NCBI RefSeq assembly: GCF_019200975.1
Contig: NZ_JAHTMR010000007.1
Coordinates: 75,551 to 139,550, forward strand
Direction: 5' to 3'
Length of the DNA: 64,000 nt
From: Pseudomonas sp. PD9R
GTDB taxonomy: Bacteria; Pseudomonadota; Gammaproteobacteria; Pseudomonadales; Pseudomonadaceae
Shown here: piece by piece, positions 49,047 to 61,770 of the stretch
How the letters are laid out: each line of letters opens with the position of its first letter
How positions within the stretch are numbered: the first letter of the stretch is position 1
The notes under the pieces: generated by a model
Seen by the model: the letters and a program-made list of their open reading frames with translations, nothing else
What the model was told of the DNA's origin: nothing
Databases searched by the model: none
Program-made: the position numbers and the translations under genes

Positions 49047-49601
49047 TCACTCGAACCGCTCGTTCGGACGATTCGGGCACAGTCGCAAGGACATTCGCCG
49101 CAATATGCGGTGTCCGCACACCTCATGCACGATCACCGCAGCGACATGCACTGCAATCAATCCCGAAAGCACGACACACGCCCACACATGAGCGGTAAAG
49201 AACTGCGCGATCAGCTCAGGATCACTGAGCGGCTGTGCAATCTCGACCACACCGAACACATTGATCGGGCGATCCATCATCAACACACCCGTCACCAGCA
49301 CGATACTCACCGTGAGGTAGATCAGCGTGTGCGCGAATAAGGCGAGTTTTTCTTCAAAAAATAGAGCGCTCACACGCGTGTAGCGGGCATGAGCGGCAAA
49401 AATACACAGCCGCCAGACAAAAAACGGTATGAATACGGTGGTCAGTGACACATTGATAAATCCGACCCAATATTTGACCCCGGCTGAAACTTCAATTCCG
49501 GTCACATAAAAACCGGATGCCAAAGTCCACAAGATGACCACCGCCGACAGCCAGTGCAGCAGCACGCGTTGCCTGGAGTAGCCCGAATTCTTAATTTTCA
49601 T
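49047..49601 (-). CDS. Cytochrome b561 family protein
   Basis: A 184-residue membrane protein with four helices. His residues for two b-type hemes are in LLHWLSAVVILW, LFAHTLIYL and VIAVHVAAVIVH-type positions. It resembles bacterial CybB-like quinol oxidoreductases. It lies between the LPMO gene and gspC, eight bases from gspC, so it is cotranscribed with the secretion genes. Supplying electrons from quinol to a secreted or periplasmic copper enzyme is a plausible but unproven role. ATG 49601 chosen; an in-frame TTG lies at 49613. Confidence 0.85.
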   Translation of the reverse strand: MKIKNSGYSRQRVLLHWLSAVVILWTLASGFYVTGIEVSAGVKYWVGFINVSLTTVFIPFFVWRLCIFAAHARYTRVSALFFEEKLALFAHTLIYLTVSIVLVTGVLMMDRPINVFGVVEIAQPLSDPELIAQFFTAHVWACVVLSGLIAVHVAAVIVHEVCGHRILRRMSLRLCPNRPNERFE

Positions 49602-49626
49602 CTCGATTACCAACAGGAAAACCAGC

Positions 49627-49657
49627 CTTCAGGCGACCCGACTCAGGTCGCCTGAAG
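49627..49657 (-). terminator. Terminator-like hairpin after the LPMO gene
   Basis: CTTCAGGCGACC pairs perfectly with GGTCGCCTGAAG (12 bp, 7-base loop). On the minus strand it lies 15 bases after the stop and is followed by GCTGGTTTT. It separates the LPMO transcript from the b561-gsp operon, perhaps partially. Confidence 0.75.
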
Positions 49658-49672
49658 TACTACCGGGGGGAC

Positions 49673-51139
49673 TTAGAGTTTGTCCCACGCCATATGCCAG
49701 TGCGCACCGACGCCAGGTTCAAAGCCGTTGGCGGTTGGGCTGTATTGCTTGCAGTAGCCCGACTCCGGGAACGGCTTGCACTCAAAGACTTCGTTGGTCT
49801 TTGGTTGCAGCACTTTGGTACCGGCGGTGTAGCCGCTGATGCCTTCCGGGAACACGAACTCATAGTCGGCACCTGCACCTTCACCGGTGATGTTGGTGAC
49901 TTGGGTATCCTGGCGAGTGGTTCGGCCATCCAGCGTGGTGCCGACAAGCGTCAGCGTGTGCGCGCCTGGATTGCTGCGAACATCCATGGCCAACCATGTC
50001 GGGCCACTGTCCACCTGTGCCGAAGTGGAGCCGACGGGTTTGTTGTGCTCGTCGAACAAGGTTGCCTCGATGTTCATTTTGCGATTCGAGATCATGCTGA
50101 ACTCGACCTTGGCCAGGCCTTTTTCCAGGACGTATTCCGATTGCTGAGACGCAACGGACATGCGAGCCGCCGCATCTTCCTGCATGTTCAACTGCACTTC
50201 GTAACGGGTTACACCGCTTTCTTTTTGCGCGTACAGGCTGTTGTTGCCACGGATCGGCTCGATGTTGCCGTTCTCGTCGCGAATACCGGCGCGGATAAGT
50301 GTGTGAGTGCTGTTGATTTTCTCTGCCAGCTTGAACGCCCAGTTATTTGGTGAGCCTTCTTCGGCAGTGTCGATGCTGACTTCGACGCTGTATTGCGCAC
50401 TCTCGCCGCTGGCGGTGAATGCACGAGCCTTGACCTTGTCGCCGACCAGCAATTGGGTGGTTGGGGCGATACCACCTACCGAAGACCAACCACCCGGAAG
50501 CGAAGGTTCGGCAAGAATATTCACATCGGCAACACTATGGAACGCCGCATCGGTGTCACCGACGGTCCAGATCGCCAGGATCACGTGTTGGCCGGTTTTG
50601 TCTTCAGGGATGGTGCAGTTTTGTTTGGTGCCGGAAACCGGCATCTGATGGCCGCCGTCGAAAGCACAGAACGGCGTATTTTCGAACGAGACGCGCTTGA
50701 GGGATTCGTTAGGATTCCAGCCGTTGCGAGTGATGAAATACTCGTGTTTGGTGACTGGGTGGGGTGCCTTGTATTGCCATTCGAAATCGATGTTGCGATC
50801 CCGGATTTCCGTCAAGGCCCAGCGAGTGGCCGACTGGGCGTCCATGGCCGAAAAGCTAGGGTGACCACCACTGGCGATCTTGCCATCGATCGGCCCCTGT
50901 AACGGCGCGCCACCAACACCCGCCGGGAAGCCCTTGAAGGTTTCGCCCACGCTTTGTGGTTCGTATTGTGCGGCGCCACAGTTGGTATTTGCCCCTTTCT
51001 GGCACAACAACGCACGCGAAGGCGGCACGTCCAGATAGCCATGAGCGGAAGCGGTTTGTGAAGCCATCATTGCCGATAACAGGATCATTGAAGAAGTGCA
51101 GGCTGCTAATGCACTTCCTTTATAAGAAGTATTTTTCAT
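49673..51139 (-). CDS. gbpA: GbpA-like chitin-binding lytic polysaccharide monooxygenase
   Basis: A 488-residue secreted AA10 copper enzyme. The signal peptide (ALAACTSSMILLSAMMASQT) ends before His33 in SAHGYLDVPPSRA; that N-terminal His and His127 (QYKAPHPVTKHEYF) form the copper histidine brace. Two middle domains follow, and a C-terminal chitin-binding module (FECKPFPESGYCKQY, ending AHWHMAWDKL) completes the GbpA layout. It oxidatively cleaves or binds chitin and GlcNAc-bearing surfaces. Position beside a full T2SS makes it the likely cargo, as GbpA is T2SS-secreted in Vibrio. Confidence 0.93.
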   Translation of the reverse strand: MKNTSYKGSALAACTSSMILLSAMMASQTASAHGYLDVPPSRALLCQKGANTNCGAAQYEPQSVGETFKGFPAGVGGAPLQGPIDGKIASGGHPSFSAMDAQSATRWALTEIRDRNIDFEWQYKAPHPVTKHEYFITRNGWNPNESLKRVSFENTPFCAFDGGHQMPVSGTKQNCTIPEDKTGQHVILAIWTVGDTDAAFHSVADVNILAEPSLPGGWSSVGGIAPTTQLLVGDKVKARAFTASGESAQYSVEVSIDTAEEGSPNNWAFKLAEKINSTHTLIRAGIRDENGNIEPIRGNNSLYAQKESGVTRYEVQLNMQEDAAARMSVASQQSEYVLEKGLAKVEFSMISNRKMNIEATLFDEHNKPVGSTSAQVDSGPTWLAMDVRSNPGAHTLTLVGTTLDGRTTRQDTQVTNITGEGAGADYEFVFPEGISGYTAGTKVLQPKTNEVFECKPFPESGYCKQYSPTANGFEPGVGAHWHMAWDKL

Positions 51140-51433
51140 CGAATGAATTCCGGACTACTTATCGAAGATTAAGACGCTCATTGCTGGCGCCGATATTTGC
51201 GATATTGCTCAGTATTTGGCTGAGCAAGAAGCCGGAACCTTACTTGGATAAAAGCGTTTTCTATGTAGGGAAAGTCTCTGCTTAGAGCGGGAACAGTCTC
51301 TCTATACCTTTATCCGACAAAGAATGAAAAACTTCTTACAAGTAGCAACATCCAAATTAAACATGCCGTTTTTAAAAACAAAAAAAGCCTGTCCGGCACG
51401 AAGCCGGACAGGCTTTTTTACAACGTTATAAAT
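51140..51433. other. Upstream region of the LPMO gene
   Basis: About 290 bases between hemE and the LPMO gene. It holds a perfect 8-bp inverted repeat TTGCTCAG/CTGAGCAA with a 7-base spacer at 51205-51227 (possible operator or leader hairpin, about 66 bases upstream of the start) and the hemE terminator at 51381-51419. No gene was recognised. Confidence 0.55.
51381..51419 (-). terminator. Strong intrinsic terminator of hemE
   Basis: AAAAAAGCCTGTCCGGC and GCCGGACAGGCTTTTTT form a perfect stem with a 5-base loop, giving a T-run in either direction. It lies 15 bases after the hemE stop on the minus strand. Confidence 0.93.
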
Positions 51434-52501
51434 TTATTCGTGATACTGCGCCGACAACTCATGTACCGCGCGCAAGAAAGCGCCAGCGTGCTCCGGATCT
51501 ACCTCTGGCGTGATGCCATGTCCGAGGTTGAACACATGGCCACTGCCCTTGCCATAACTGGCGAGGATACGCCCGACTTCGGTGCGGATCGCTTCCGGTT
51601 TTGCGTAGAGCACGGTCGGGTCCATGTTGCCTTGCAGGGCGACTTTGTCACCTACGCGGGCACGAGCGCTGCCGATGTCGCAGGTCCAGTCCAGGCCCAG
51701 CGCGTCAGCGCCGGCATCAGCGATGCTTTCCAGCCACAGGCCGCCGTTCTTGGTGAACAGGATCACCGGCACCTTGCGGCCTTCGTGCTCGCGGATCAGG
51801 CCGCTGACGATTTTGCGCATATAGGCCAGGGAGAATTCCTGATAGGCCGCCGCCGACAGGTTGCCGCCCCAGGTATCGAATATCTGCACCGCTTGCGCAC
51901 CGGCCATGATCTGGCCGTTCAGGTAGCTGGTGACCGACTGCGCAAGTTTATCCAGCAGCAGGTGCATGGCTTGCGGGTTGTCGTAGAGCATGGCTTTGGT
52001 CTTGCGGAAGTCTTTCGACGAGCCGCCTTCGACCATGTAAGTGGCCAGGGTCCACGGGCTGCCGGAGAAACCGATCAGCGGCACACGGCCGTTCAGTTCG
52101 CGGCGGATTGTGCTGACCGCGTCCATCACGTAACCGAGGTCTTTATGAGGATCGGGAATCGGCAGGGCCTCAATGTCGGCCAGGGTGCTGACGACTTTTC
52201 TGAAGCGCGGACCTTCACCGGTTTCGAAGTACAAGCCTTGGCCCATCGCATCGGGGATGGTCAGGATGTCGGAAAAGAGGATCGCCGCATCCAGCTGTGG
52301 ATAGCGGTCGAGCGGTTGCATCGTGACTTCGCAAGCGAACGCCGGGTTCATGCACAGGCTCATGAAGTCGCCGGCCTTGGCGCGGCTGGCGCGGTATTCA
52401 GGCAAGTAGCGACCGGCCTGACGCATCATCCACACAGGGGTGACGTCTACGGGTTGCTTGAGCAGGGCGCGCAGGAAACGGTCGTTCTTCAGGGCAGTCA
52501 T
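51434..52501 (-). CDS. hemE: Uroporphyrinogen decarboxylase
   Basis: A 355-residue cytoplasmic enzyme of heme synthesis that decarboxylates uroporphyrinogen III to coproporphyrinogen III. Signatures are [16 protein letters not shown] near residues 21-36 and [17 protein letters not shown] with conserved substrate-binding Arg and Asp residues ([14 protein letters not shown]). The length is typical. Transcribed alone, separated from gltD by a REP pair and ended by a strong terminator. Confidence 0.97.
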   Translation of the reverse strand: MTALKNDRFLRALLKQPVDVTPVWMMRQAGRYLPEYRASRAKAGDFMSLCMNPAFACEVTMQPLDRYPQLDAAILFSDILTIPDAMGQGLYFETGEGPRFRKVVSTLADIEALPIPDPHKDLGYVMDAVSTIRRELNGRVPLIGFSGSPWTLATYMVEGGSSKDFRKTKAMLYDNPQAMHLLLDKLAQSVTSYLNGQIMAGAQAVQIFDTWGGNLSAAAYQEFSLAYMRKIVSGLIREHEGRKVPVILFTKNGGLWLESIADAGADALGLDWTCDIGSARARVGDKVALQGNMDPTVLYAKPEAIRTEVGRILASYGKGSGHVFNLGHGITPEVDPEHAGAFLRAVHELSAQYHE

Positions 52502-52637
52502 GTCGGCATCCGGAAAAAAAGTGCGGGCATTTTCTCAGAGCGCGACGCAAAAGGCACGGCAAGCGCCGCACCTTTTGTCTATCGGGTCAATTTGTCGCGG
52601 GTTTCGTCGGCTAGATGTGTGCTGATACGGCGGGCCT

Positions 52638-52703
52638 CTTCGCGGGCAAGCCTCGCTCCTACAGGGTTTACGCAACCCCTGTAGGAGCGAGGCTTGCCCG
52701 CGA
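52638..52703. repeat. REP pair, family 2 variant
   Basis: Inverted arms ttcgcgggcaagcctcgctc and complement with a short loop, between the hemE start and the gltD stop. The perfect long stem may terminate the gltBD transcript. Confidence 0.82.
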
Positions 52704-52728
52704 ATGGGGCGACGCCGATCCAGAAGAT

Positions 52729-54180
<1,452 letters not shown>

Positions 54181-57100
54181 TCACTGCGGGTTGGCACGGG
54201 TGCTGGAAAGCAACGATTTCAGGTTGGCAGCCTTAGGCTTGACCAGCCAGAAACGACGCACGTAATCATCGAGGTTCTCGGCGAGTTCACGACCCCACTC
54301 GCTGTCGGTTTCCTCGACGTACTCGTTCAGCACGCGTTGCAAATGGCTGCGGTAGGCTTCCATCGCCTCGCCGCTGATCCGCTGGATTTCCACCAGTTCG
54401 TGGTTGACCCGGTCAACGAAGGAGTTGTCCTGGTCGAGCACGTAGGCGAAACCGCCGGTCATGCCAGAGCCGAAGTTGTAACCGGTCTTGCCCAGTACGC
54501 AGACGAAACCACCGGTCATGTACTCGCAGCAGTGATCGCCAGTGCCTTCCACGACGGTGTGGGCACCGGAGTTACGCACGGCGAAACGCTCACCTGCGGT
54601 GCCAGCGGCGAACAACTTGCCGCCAGTGGCGCCGTACAGGCAGGTGTTGCCGATGATGGCACTGTCCTGAGTCTTGTAGACGCTACCCTTCGGCGGAACG
54701 ATCACCAGCTTGCCGCCTGTCATGCCTTTGCCGACGTAGTCGTTGGCGTCGCCTTCCAGGTACATGTTCAGGCCACCGGCGTTCCACACACCGAAGCTCT
54801 GGCCAGCAGTGCCTTTGAAGCGGAAGGTGATTGGCGCATTGGCCATGCCCTGGTTGCCGTGCTTGCGAGCGATTTCACCGGAGACCCGCGCGCCGATGGA
54901 ACGGTCGCAGTTGCAGATATCCAGGGCGAATTCGGCGCCGCTCATGTCGTTGATGGCCGAGCTGGCCAGATCGACCATTTTCTCGGCCAGCAGGCCTTTG
55001 TCAAACGGTGGGTTGCGCTCTACACCACAGAACTGTGGCTTGTCCGCTGGCACGTGATCGCTGCCCAGCAACGGCGTCAGGTCGAGGTGATGCTGCTTCG
55101 TGGTCTGGCCTTCGAGGACTTCCAGCAGATCAGTACGACCGATCAGCTCTTCGAGGGAGCGCACGCCCAGCTTGGCCAGCCACTCACGGGTTTCTTCGGC
55201 GACGTAGGTGAAGAAGTTCACCACCATGTCGACGGTGCCGATGTAGTGATCCTTGCGCAGCTTCTCGTTCTGAGTCGCAACGCCGGTGGCGCAGTTGTTC
55301 AGGTGGCAGATACGCAGGTATTTGCAACCGAGGGCAATCATCGGCGCGGTGCCGAAGCCGAAGCTTTCAGCGCCGAGGATGGCCGCCTTGATCACGTCGA
55401 GGCCGGTTTTCAGGCCGCCGTCGGTTTGTACCCGGACCTTGCCGCGCAGGTCGTTGCCGCGCAGGGTCTGGTGGGTTTCGGCCAGGCCGAGTTCCCACGG
55501 TGCGCCCGCGTATTTGATCGAGGTCAGTGGCGATGCACCGGTGCCGCCGTCGTAGCCGGAGATGGTGATCAAATCCGCATAGGCCTTGGCCACACCGGCG
55601 GCGATGGTGCCGACGCCCGCTTCTGCTACCAGCTTCACCGACACCAGCGCCTTCGGGTTGACTTGTTTCAGGTCGAAGATCAACTGCGACAAGTCTTCGA
55701 TCGAATAGATGTCATGGTGCGGCGGCGGTGAAATCAGGGTCACGCCCGGCACTGCGTAACGCAGCTTGGCGATCAGACCGTTGACCTTGCCGCCTGGCAG
55801 TTGACCACCCTCGCCCGGCTTCGCGCCTTGAGCGACTTTGATCTGCAGCACTTCAGCGTTGACCAGGTATTCCGGGGTTACACCGAAGCGACCAGTCGCC
55901 ACTTGTTTGATTTTCGAGCTCTTGATGGTGCCGTAGCGCGCCGGGTCTTCGCCGCCTTCGCCGGAGTTGGAACGCGCACCGAGGCGGTTCATGGCTTCGG
56001 CCAGGGCTTCGTGAGCTTCCGGCGACAGGGCGCCCAGGGAGATACCCGCGGAGTCGAAGCGCTTAAGCACCGATTCCAGTGGTTCGATCTCGCTGATGTC
56101 CAGCGGCGTGTCGAGGGTTTTGACTTTCAGCAGGTCGCGGATCATCGACACCGGACGGTTGTCCACCAGCGACGTGTATTCCTTGAACTTGCTGTAGTCG
56201 CCCTGCTGCACGGCGGCTTGCAGGGTGTTGACCACGTCCGGGTTGTACGCGTGATATTCGCCACCGTGGACGAACTTCAGCAGACCACCTTGCTGGATCG
56301 GCTTGCGCGGGCTCCAGGCTTCGGTGGCCAGGGCCTTCTGCTCGGCTTCGATGTCGACGAAACGCGCACCCTTGATACGGCTTGGCACGCCACGGAAGCT
56401 CAGGTCGCAGACTTCTTCGGACAGGCCGATGGCTTCGAACAACTGCGCACCGCGGTACGACGTAATGGTCGAGATACCCATCTTCGACAGGATCTTGAGC
56501 AGGCCTTTGGTGATGCCTTTACGGTAGTTCTTGAACACCTCATAGAGGTCGCCCAGCACTTCACCGGTACGGATCAGGTCGCCCAGCACTTCGTAGGCCA
56601 GGAACGGATAAACGGCAGACGCGCCGAAACCGATCAGCACGGCAAAGTGATGCGGATCGCGAGCGGTCGCGGTTTCCACGAGGATGTTGGAATCGCAGCG
56701 CAGGCCTTTTTCGGTCAGGCGGTGGTGCACCGCGCCGGTGGCGAGCGAAGCGTGGATCGGCAACTTGCCCGGGGCAATGTGACGGTCACTCAATACAACC
56801 TGGGTACGACCGGAGCGCACGGCTTCTTCAGCCTGATCGGCAACGTTGCGGATCGCCGCTTCGAGGCCGACGCTTTCGTCGTAGTTGAGGTCGATGATCG
56901 CGCGCTCGAAGCCCGGACGATCGAGGTTCATCAGCGAGCGCCACTTGGCCGGGGAGATGACCGGCGAGCTGAGGATCACACGCGAGGCGTGTTCCGGCGA
57001 CTCCTGGAAGATGTTGCGCTCGGCACCGAGGCAGATCTCCAGCGACATGACGATGGCTTCACGCAGCGGGTCGATCGGCGGGTTGGTGACCTGCGCGAAC

Positions 57101-58626
57101 TGCTGGCGGAAATAGTCGTACGGCGTGCGCACGCGCTGGGACAGCACGGCCATCGGCGTATCGTCGCCCATCGAGCCAACGGCTTCGTAGCCTTGCTCGC
57201 CGAGCGGACGCAGTACCTGATCGCGCTCTTCGAACGTGACCTGATACATCTTCATGTACTGCTTGAGCTGATCAACGTCGTAGAACGCCGAACCGTGGTC
57301 GTTGTCTTCCATGGTCGCCTGGATGCGCAAGGCATTCTTGCGCAGCCATTGCTTGTACGGATGACGAGACTTCAAGCGGTTGTCGATGGCGTCTGTGTCG
57401 AGGATCTGACCGGTTTCAGTGTCCACGGCAAAGATCTGGCCCGGACCTACGCGGCCCTTGGCGATCACGTCTTCAGGCTGGTAGTTCCAGACACCGATTT
57501 CCGAGGCCAGGGTGATGAAACCGTTTTTGGTGGTAACCCAACGCGCCGGACGCAGACCGTTACGATCGAGCAGGCACACCGCGTAGCGACCGTCGGTCAT
57601 TACTACGCCGGCGGGGCCGTCCCACGGTTCCATGTGCATCGAGTTGTATTCGTAGAACGCACGCAGATCCGGGTCCATGGTTTCGACGTTCTGCCACGCA
57701 GGCGGAATGATCATCCGCACGCCACGGAACAGGTCGATACCACCGGTGACCATCAGCTCAAGCATGTTGTCCATGCTGGAGGAGTCGGAACCGACACGGT
57801 TGACCAGCGGGCCGAGTTCTTCCAGGTCCATCAGATCGTTGGTGAACTTGGTGCGACGGGCCACGGCCCAGTTGCGGTTACCAGTGATGGTGTTGATCTC
57901 GCCGTTGTGCGCCAGGAAGCGGAACGGTTGAGCCAGCGGCCATTTCGGCAGGGTGTTGGTGGAGAAGCGCTGGTGGAACACGCAAATCGAGGTTTGCAGG
58001 CGCTCGTCGTTCAGGTCTGGATAGAAGGCGGTCAAATCCGCCGGCATCATCAGGCCTTTATAAATGATGGTCTTGTGAGAAAAGCTGCAGACGTAGTGGT
58101 CGGTATCAGCGGCGTTGGCCACCGACGAACGACGACGGGACGTGAACAGCTTGACGGCCATGTCCTGATCGCTGAGGCCTTCACCACCGATGAACACTTG
58201 TTCGATCTGCGGCAGACGCTCAAGGGCCAGGCGACCGAGGACGCTGGTGTCGATCGGCACTTTGCGCCAGCCAATCAACTGCAGGCCGGCGGCCAGGATC
58301 TCGCGATTCATGTTCTCGCGAGCGGCTTCGGCTTTGACCGGGTCCTGGTTGAAGAAGACCATGCCCACGGCATATTGCTTGGGCAGTTCGACGCCGAACG
58401 TTTCCTGGGCGATGGCTCGCAGGAATACATCCGGCTTCTGAATCAGCAGACCGCAACCGTCACCGGTCTTGCCGTCGGCATTAATCCCACCGCGGTGGGT
58501 CATGCAGGTCAGGGCCTCGATGGCCGTTTGCAAAAGGGTATGACTGGGCTCGCCCTGCATATGGGCTATCAGGCCAAAACCGCAGTTATCCTTGAATTCA
58601 TCTGGTTGGTACAGACCTGCTTTCAT
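54181..58626 (-). CDS. gltB: Glutamate synthase (NADPH), large subunit
   Basis: A 1481-residue enzyme that moves the glutamine amide onto 2-oxoglutarate. The N-terminal nucleophile is a Cys in [11 protein letters not shown] (about residue 15), exposed after propeptide removal. The FMN/3Fe-4S synthase domain includes [19 protein letters not shown] and [19 protein letters not shown], and the C-terminal beta-helix follows ([20 protein letters not shown]). ATG 58626 ([10 protein letters not shown]) is preferred to a GTG two codons upstream. Operon with gltD. Confidence 0.97.
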   Translation of the reverse strand: MKAGLYQPDEFKDNCGFGLIAHMQGEPSHTLLQTAIEALTCMTHRGGINADGKTGDGCGLLIQKPDVFLRAIAQETFGVELPKQYAVGMVFFNQDPVKAEAARENMNREILAAGLQLIGWRKVPIDTSVLGRLALERLPQIEQVFIGGEGLSDQDMAVKLFTSRRRSSVANAADTDHYVCSFSHKTIIYKGLMMPADLTAFYPDLNDERLQTSICVFHQRFSTNTLPKWPLAQPFRFLAHNGEINTITGNRNWAVARRTKFTNDLMDLEELGPLVNRVGSDSSSMDNMLELMVTGGIDLFRGVRMIIPPAWQNVETMDPDLRAFYEYNSMHMEPWDGPAGVVMTDGRYAVCLLDRNGLRPARWVTTKNGFITLASEIGVWNYQPEDVIAKGRVGPGQIFAVDTETGQILDTDAIDNRLKSRHPYKQWLRKNALRIQATMEDNDHGSAFYDVDQLKQYMKMYQVTFEERDQVLRPLGEQGYEAVGSMGDDTPMAVLSQRVRTPYDYFRQQFAQVTNPPIDPLREAIVMSLEICLGAERNIFQESPEHASRVILSSPVISPAKWRSLMNLDRPGFERAIIDLNYDESVGLEAAIRNVADQAEEAVRSGRTQVVLSDRHIAPGKLPIHASLATGAVHHRLTEKGLRCDSNILVETATARDPHHFAVLIGFGASAVYPFLAYEVLGDLIRTGEVLGDLYEVFKNYRKGITKGLLKILSKMGISTITSYRGAQLFEAIGLSEEVCDLSFRGVPSRIKGARFVDIEAEQKALATEAWSPRKPIQQGGLLKFVHGGEYHAYNPDVVNTLQAAVQQGDYSKFKEYTSLVDNRPVSMIRDLLKVKTLDTPLDISEIEPLESVLKRFDSAGISLGALSPEAHEALAEAMNRLGARSNSGEGGEDPARYGTIKSSKIKQVATGRFGVTPEYLVNAEVLQIKVAQGAKPGEGGQLPGGKVNGLIAKLRYAVPGVTLISPPPHHDIYSIEDLSQLIFDLKQVNPKALVSVKLVAEAGVGTIAAGVAKAYADLITISGYDGGTGASPLTSIKYAGAPWELGLAETHQTLRGNDLRGKVRVQTDGGLKTGLDVIKAAILGAESFGFGTAPMIALGCKYLRICHLNNCATGVATQNEKLRKDHYIGTVDMVVNFFTYVAEETREWLAKLGVRSLEELIGRTDLLEVLEGQTTKQHHLDLTPLLGSDHVPADKPQFCGVERNPPFDKGLLAEKMVDLASSAINDMSGAEFALDICNCDRSIGARVSGEIARKHGNQGMANAPITFRFKGTAGQSFGVWNAGGLNMYLEGDANDYVGKGMTGGKLVIVPPKGSVYKTQDSAIIGNTCLYGATGGKLFAAGTAGERFAVRNSGAHTVVEGTGDHCCEYMTGGFVCVLGKTGYNFGSGMTGGFAYVLDQDNSFVDRVNHELVEIQRISGEAMEAYRSHLQRVLNEYVEETDSEWGRELAENLDDYVRRFWLVKPKAANLKSLLSSTRANPQ

Positions 58627-58975
58627 AGACACTTTCTCACCAGGCTGCCTCTTGTCGAGGCAAATTTCTTTTCAATTCAACCACTTACCATCCGCGCCGA
58701 ACGTACGCCAGCTTTGCGGGGGCAAAAGGGAGGTCATTGTACACACCGACACTCAGGCTCACAAATTTGACGACGAAATGTCGCAAATCTATGTCGCATT
58801 TATGAAAGGTTTAAAGCGATCTGCTGTGCTAGTCAAAACTTTTTTAATGTTGACTGCAACGACTCAAAGACTACTGTGACGCAGACACCACAAGGCACGC
58901 GGCCTGTAGAGGCGGCATGCCGTGCAGAAATTTTGAGGTGCTTGGAGAGGCGGCCTGGGTAAGGCCGCCGAATCT
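58627..58975. other. Region upstream of gltB
   Basis: About 350 bases without a gene. It has two close direct copies of ATGTCGCA (around 58777-58797) and AT-rich DNA (about 58790-58860) that probably contains the gltB promoter. A GGCGGCC/GGCCGCC hairpin (58949-58969) lies at the end of the damX-like gene. No regulator site is firmly assigned. Confidence 0.5.
58949..58969 (-). terminator. GC hairpin after the damX-like gene
   Basis: GGCGGCC and GGCCGCC pair around a 7-base loop, 7 bases after the stop on the minus strand. There is no T-run, so termination strength is uncertain. Confidence 0.55.
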
Positions 58976-60565
58976 TCAGCGAGCTGTTGCCAGTTCCTGT
59001 TGGACGCTGGCGACAGAGCGAGGCCAAGGTTTACCAGCCTGAACCTTCGCTGGCAAGGCCTTGATGGCGGTAACGGCTGCATCGCGGTTGGCGAAGTTAC
59101 CGTAGGTGATGACGTAAAGCGGTTTGCCGTTGAGCACTTTCTTGAAATAGCGGTACTCGCCGCCCTGCTCTTTGACGAAGTTTTGCGCGGTCGCTTCAGA
59201 GCTGGTACCGAGGATTTGCACCACGTAGTTACCCGGCGCCTGTCCTGCGTACCAGGTACCGCCTGCAGCTTTGGCCACGGTGGCTGGTTTCTCGGCAGGC
59301 TTGGATGCAGCGGCAGCAATTGGCTTGGCTGGAGCGGGTGCAGGCTTGGCTGCTGGTGCCGGTGCTGGCTTGGCAGTAGCAACCTGAACCGGTGCCGGCG
59401 TCGGCTTGGCGGCGGGTGCAGGCGCTGGACCAGCAGAAACGCCCGCAGGCGGTGCGGTCGTGGTCACGGTCGGCGGCGTAGCGCTGGAACCTTCGACCGG
59501 CACACCATCGTCACCCTCGGTGATGCCACCGGCGGCTTCGGCCAGCGGGCCCCGCATGACCGGCTGCGAATTACCGACCAACGGCAGAGGCATCGGTTGC
59601 GTGTTGCCGGCGAATTCGACGGCCGGAGCGCCACCGTTAGCTTGTGGCTTGCCTTGACCCAACGGCAGTTGTGCCTGTTCGTTGGCAGGCGCACCCGTGG
59701 TCGGTGCTTTGTTGCGACCCGGCATCAACCAGGCGGCGGCTACCGCGACCACAACGACGGCGGAAATCGCCAATACGTGTTTCTTCGGCATATTGAACCC
59801 CATACTTGGACGCTTGACCGCTGAGCGGCTGGCAATCATGGCTTCGATCATTGCATCGCGGGCGACCTGGTTGATGTTGCCAGGCCAACCGTCGGAGCTT
59901 TCGTGAATATCAGAGATCTGATCCGCGGTGAAAAGTTCGATACCGCGGCCAGCACCTTCGAGCCGCTGATCCAGATATTCGCGGGTTTCTTCTTCGGTGT
60001 AAGGCTGCAATTCGATGACGTGGAAGCGTTCTTCCTCGAGATGCAGAGCCTCAAGCTGAGCAATCAGCGACGACTCGCCGAACAGGAATACATGCGGGCG
60101 ACCTTCCGGTGCGCCAGCCGCCAAAGCCATCAAGGCTTCGAGCGCGGATTCGTCGAGCTGCTCGGCATCATCCACCAGCAGATAGACTGCCTGACCGGTG
60201 AGCGCCAGCTGTACCACCTGCGCCAGAATCGCGCCGATCTCGGCCTGGGCAACGTCCAGCGCCTGGGCTACCTGACGCAGGATGCCAGCCGAATCACCGG
60301 CGCCACGGGCGGAAACCACCACGCTCTGTACCGACTGCTTGTTAGTGCTGGCGACCAAGGCCTGGCGCAACAGGGTCTTGCCGCTGCCTTGCGGGCCGGT
60401 GACCACCAGCAACAACTGGCTGTAACGCGCCAGGTGGTGCAGTTGCCCCAACACTGGTTTGCGCTGGGCCGGGAAAAATTTGAAGCCAGGTACCCGTGGA
60501 GCAAAAGGGTCGTGGTTCAACTGGTAGTGGCCGAGGAAAGCCTCGTCGGCATGCAAACTAGTCAT
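58976..60565 (-). CDS. damX: DamX-like AAA/SPOR-domain cell division protein
   Basis: A 529-residue inner-membrane protein. Residues 1-260 form an AAA ATPase-like domain (Walker A VTGPQGSGKTLLRQAL, then VYLLVDDAEQLDESALEAL). One membrane helix (VLAISAVVVVAVAAAWLM, about 267-284) is followed by a long Pro/Ala linker (PAPAAKPAPAPAKP) and a C-terminal SPOR domain (about 445-525) that binds denuded septal peptidoglycan. It sits in the conserved aroB-damX order, 10 bases after aroB. Confidence 0.9.
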   Translation of the reverse strand: MTSLHADEAFLGHYQLNHDPFAPRVPGFKFFPAQRKPVLGQLHHLARYSQLLLVVTGPQGSGKTLLRQALVASTNKQSVQSVVVSARGAGDSAGILRQVAQALDVAQAEIGAILAQVVQLALTGQAVYLLVDDAEQLDESALEALMALAAGAPEGRPHVFLFGESSLIAQLEALHLEEERFHVIELQPYTEEETREYLDQRLEGAGRGIELFTADQISDIHESSDGWPGNINQVARDAMIEAMIASRSAVKRPSMGFNMPKKHVLAISAVVVVAVAAAWLMPGRNKAPTTGAPANEQAQLPLGQGKPQANGGAPAVEFAGNTQPMPLPLVGNSQPVMRGPLAEAAGGITEGDDGVPVEGSSATPPTVTTTAPPAGVSAGPAPAPAAKPTPAPVQVATAKPAPAPAAKPAPAPAKPIAAAASKPAEKPATVAKAAGGTWYAGQAPGNYVVQILGTSSEATAQNFVKEQGGEYRYFKKVLNGKPLYVITYGNFANRDAAVTAIKALPAKVQAGKPWPRSVASVQQELATAR

Positions 60566-60575
60566 CGCGATCTTA

Positions 60576-61676
60576 TTAACCTTTAAGCTGAGCCAGGGCG
60601 CGGTAATCCGCTCCCAGCGTGGCCTGTAAAACCTCTTTCGGATAATCGTCGGTCACCACCGCTTCGCCCATTTGGCGCAGCAGCACCAGGCGCAAACGAC
60701 CGTCGATCACTTTTTTATCAATTGCCATGTGTTCGAGAAAATCAGCTTCCGTCATCTCTTCAGGCGGGATGACCGGCAGGCCGGCGCGTTGGAACAAACG
60801 AATGCCACGATCGCGCTCCTGTTCGCTGATCCAGCCCAGGCGCGCAGACATTTCCAAGGCCATTACGGTGCCAGCAGCGACCGCCTCACCATGGAGCCAG
60901 ACACCATAGCCCATATGGGTTTCGATGGCGTGACCAAAGGTATGCCCAAGGTTGAGCGTGGCTCGCACGCCGTTTTCTTTCTCGTCCGCACCAACCACGG
61001 CCGCCTTGGCCGCGCAGGAGCGCTCGATGGCATAGGTCAGCGCTTGCTGATCGAGATTGCGCAGGCGATCGACATTGTCTTCGAGCCAGGTCAGGAACGG
61101 CTCATCGCAGATCAGCCCGTACTTGATGACTTCGGCCAGGCCTGCGGACAGTTCGCGGGCCGGCAGGGTATTGAGCGAGGCGGTATCGATAAGCACGACG
61201 TTCGGCTGATAGAACGCGCCAACCATGTTCTTGCCCAGAGGATGATTGATCCCGGTCTTGCCGCCCACCGAAGAGTCGACTTGCGACAGCAATGTGGTCG
61301 GCACCTGAATGAAATCGACCCCGCGCTGGTAACAGGCGGCAGCAAAACCGGCCATGTCACCGATCACGCCGCCACCTAGGGCGATCACCGTGGTGCGGCG
61401 GTCGTGCCGTGCGGTCAGCAGACCATCAAAGATCAGTTGCAGGGTTTCCCAGGTTTTGAAGGCTTCGCCGTCGGGCAGCACCACGGAAATTACCGAGAAC
61501 TGCGCCAGGCTGCGGTTCAGACGTTCGAGATAGAGCGGCGCAACGGTTTCGTTGGTGATGATTGCCACTTGCCGTCCGCGAATATGCGGGGCCAGCAGCT
61601 CGGGCTGATCCAACAAACCTTCGCCAATATGAATCGGGTAGCTGCGCTCGCCTAGATCGACCTTGAGTGTCTGCAT
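60576..61676 (-). CDS. aroB: 3-dehydroquinate synthase
   Basis: A 366-residue NAD- and Zn-dependent enzyme, second step of the shikimate pathway. Signatures are [21 protein letters not shown] near residues 99-119, the Zn-ligand region [12 protein letters not shown] and [19 protein letters not shown]. It follows aroK with about 150 bases between, including a hairpin. Confidence 0.97.
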   Translation of the reverse strand: MQTLKVDLGERSYPIHIGEGLLDQPELLAPHIRGRQVAIITNETVAPLYLERLNRSLAQFSVISVVLPDGEAFKTWETLQLIFDGLLTARHDRRTTVIALGGGVIGDMAGFAAACYQRGVDFIQVPTTLLSQVDSSVGGKTGINHPLGKNMVGAFYQPNVVLIDTASLNTLPARELSAGLAEVIKYGLICDEPFLTWLEDNVDRLRNLDQQALTYAIERSCAAKAAVVGADEKENGVRATLNLGHTFGHAIETHMGYGVWLHGEAVAAGTVMALEMSARLGWISEQERDRGIRLFQRAGLPVIPPEEMTEADFLEHMAIDKKVIDGRLRLVLLRQMGEAVVTDDYPKEVLQATLGADYRALAQLKG

Positions 61677-61770
61677 GTGTCCCCACAGTGAAGATGAAAT
61701 CAGGCGTCCCGCCTTGAATTATCGAAAGCCCACGGCATCTGCTGGTGTGACGCCGTTCGGTAGCCATCCG

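Noticed and set aside
55801..58770. A 989-residue plus-strand open frame opposite gltB
   Set aside because: It is the antisense shadow of a GC-rich gene with perfect family motifs on the minus strand; its His/Val/Arg-rich translation has no domain.
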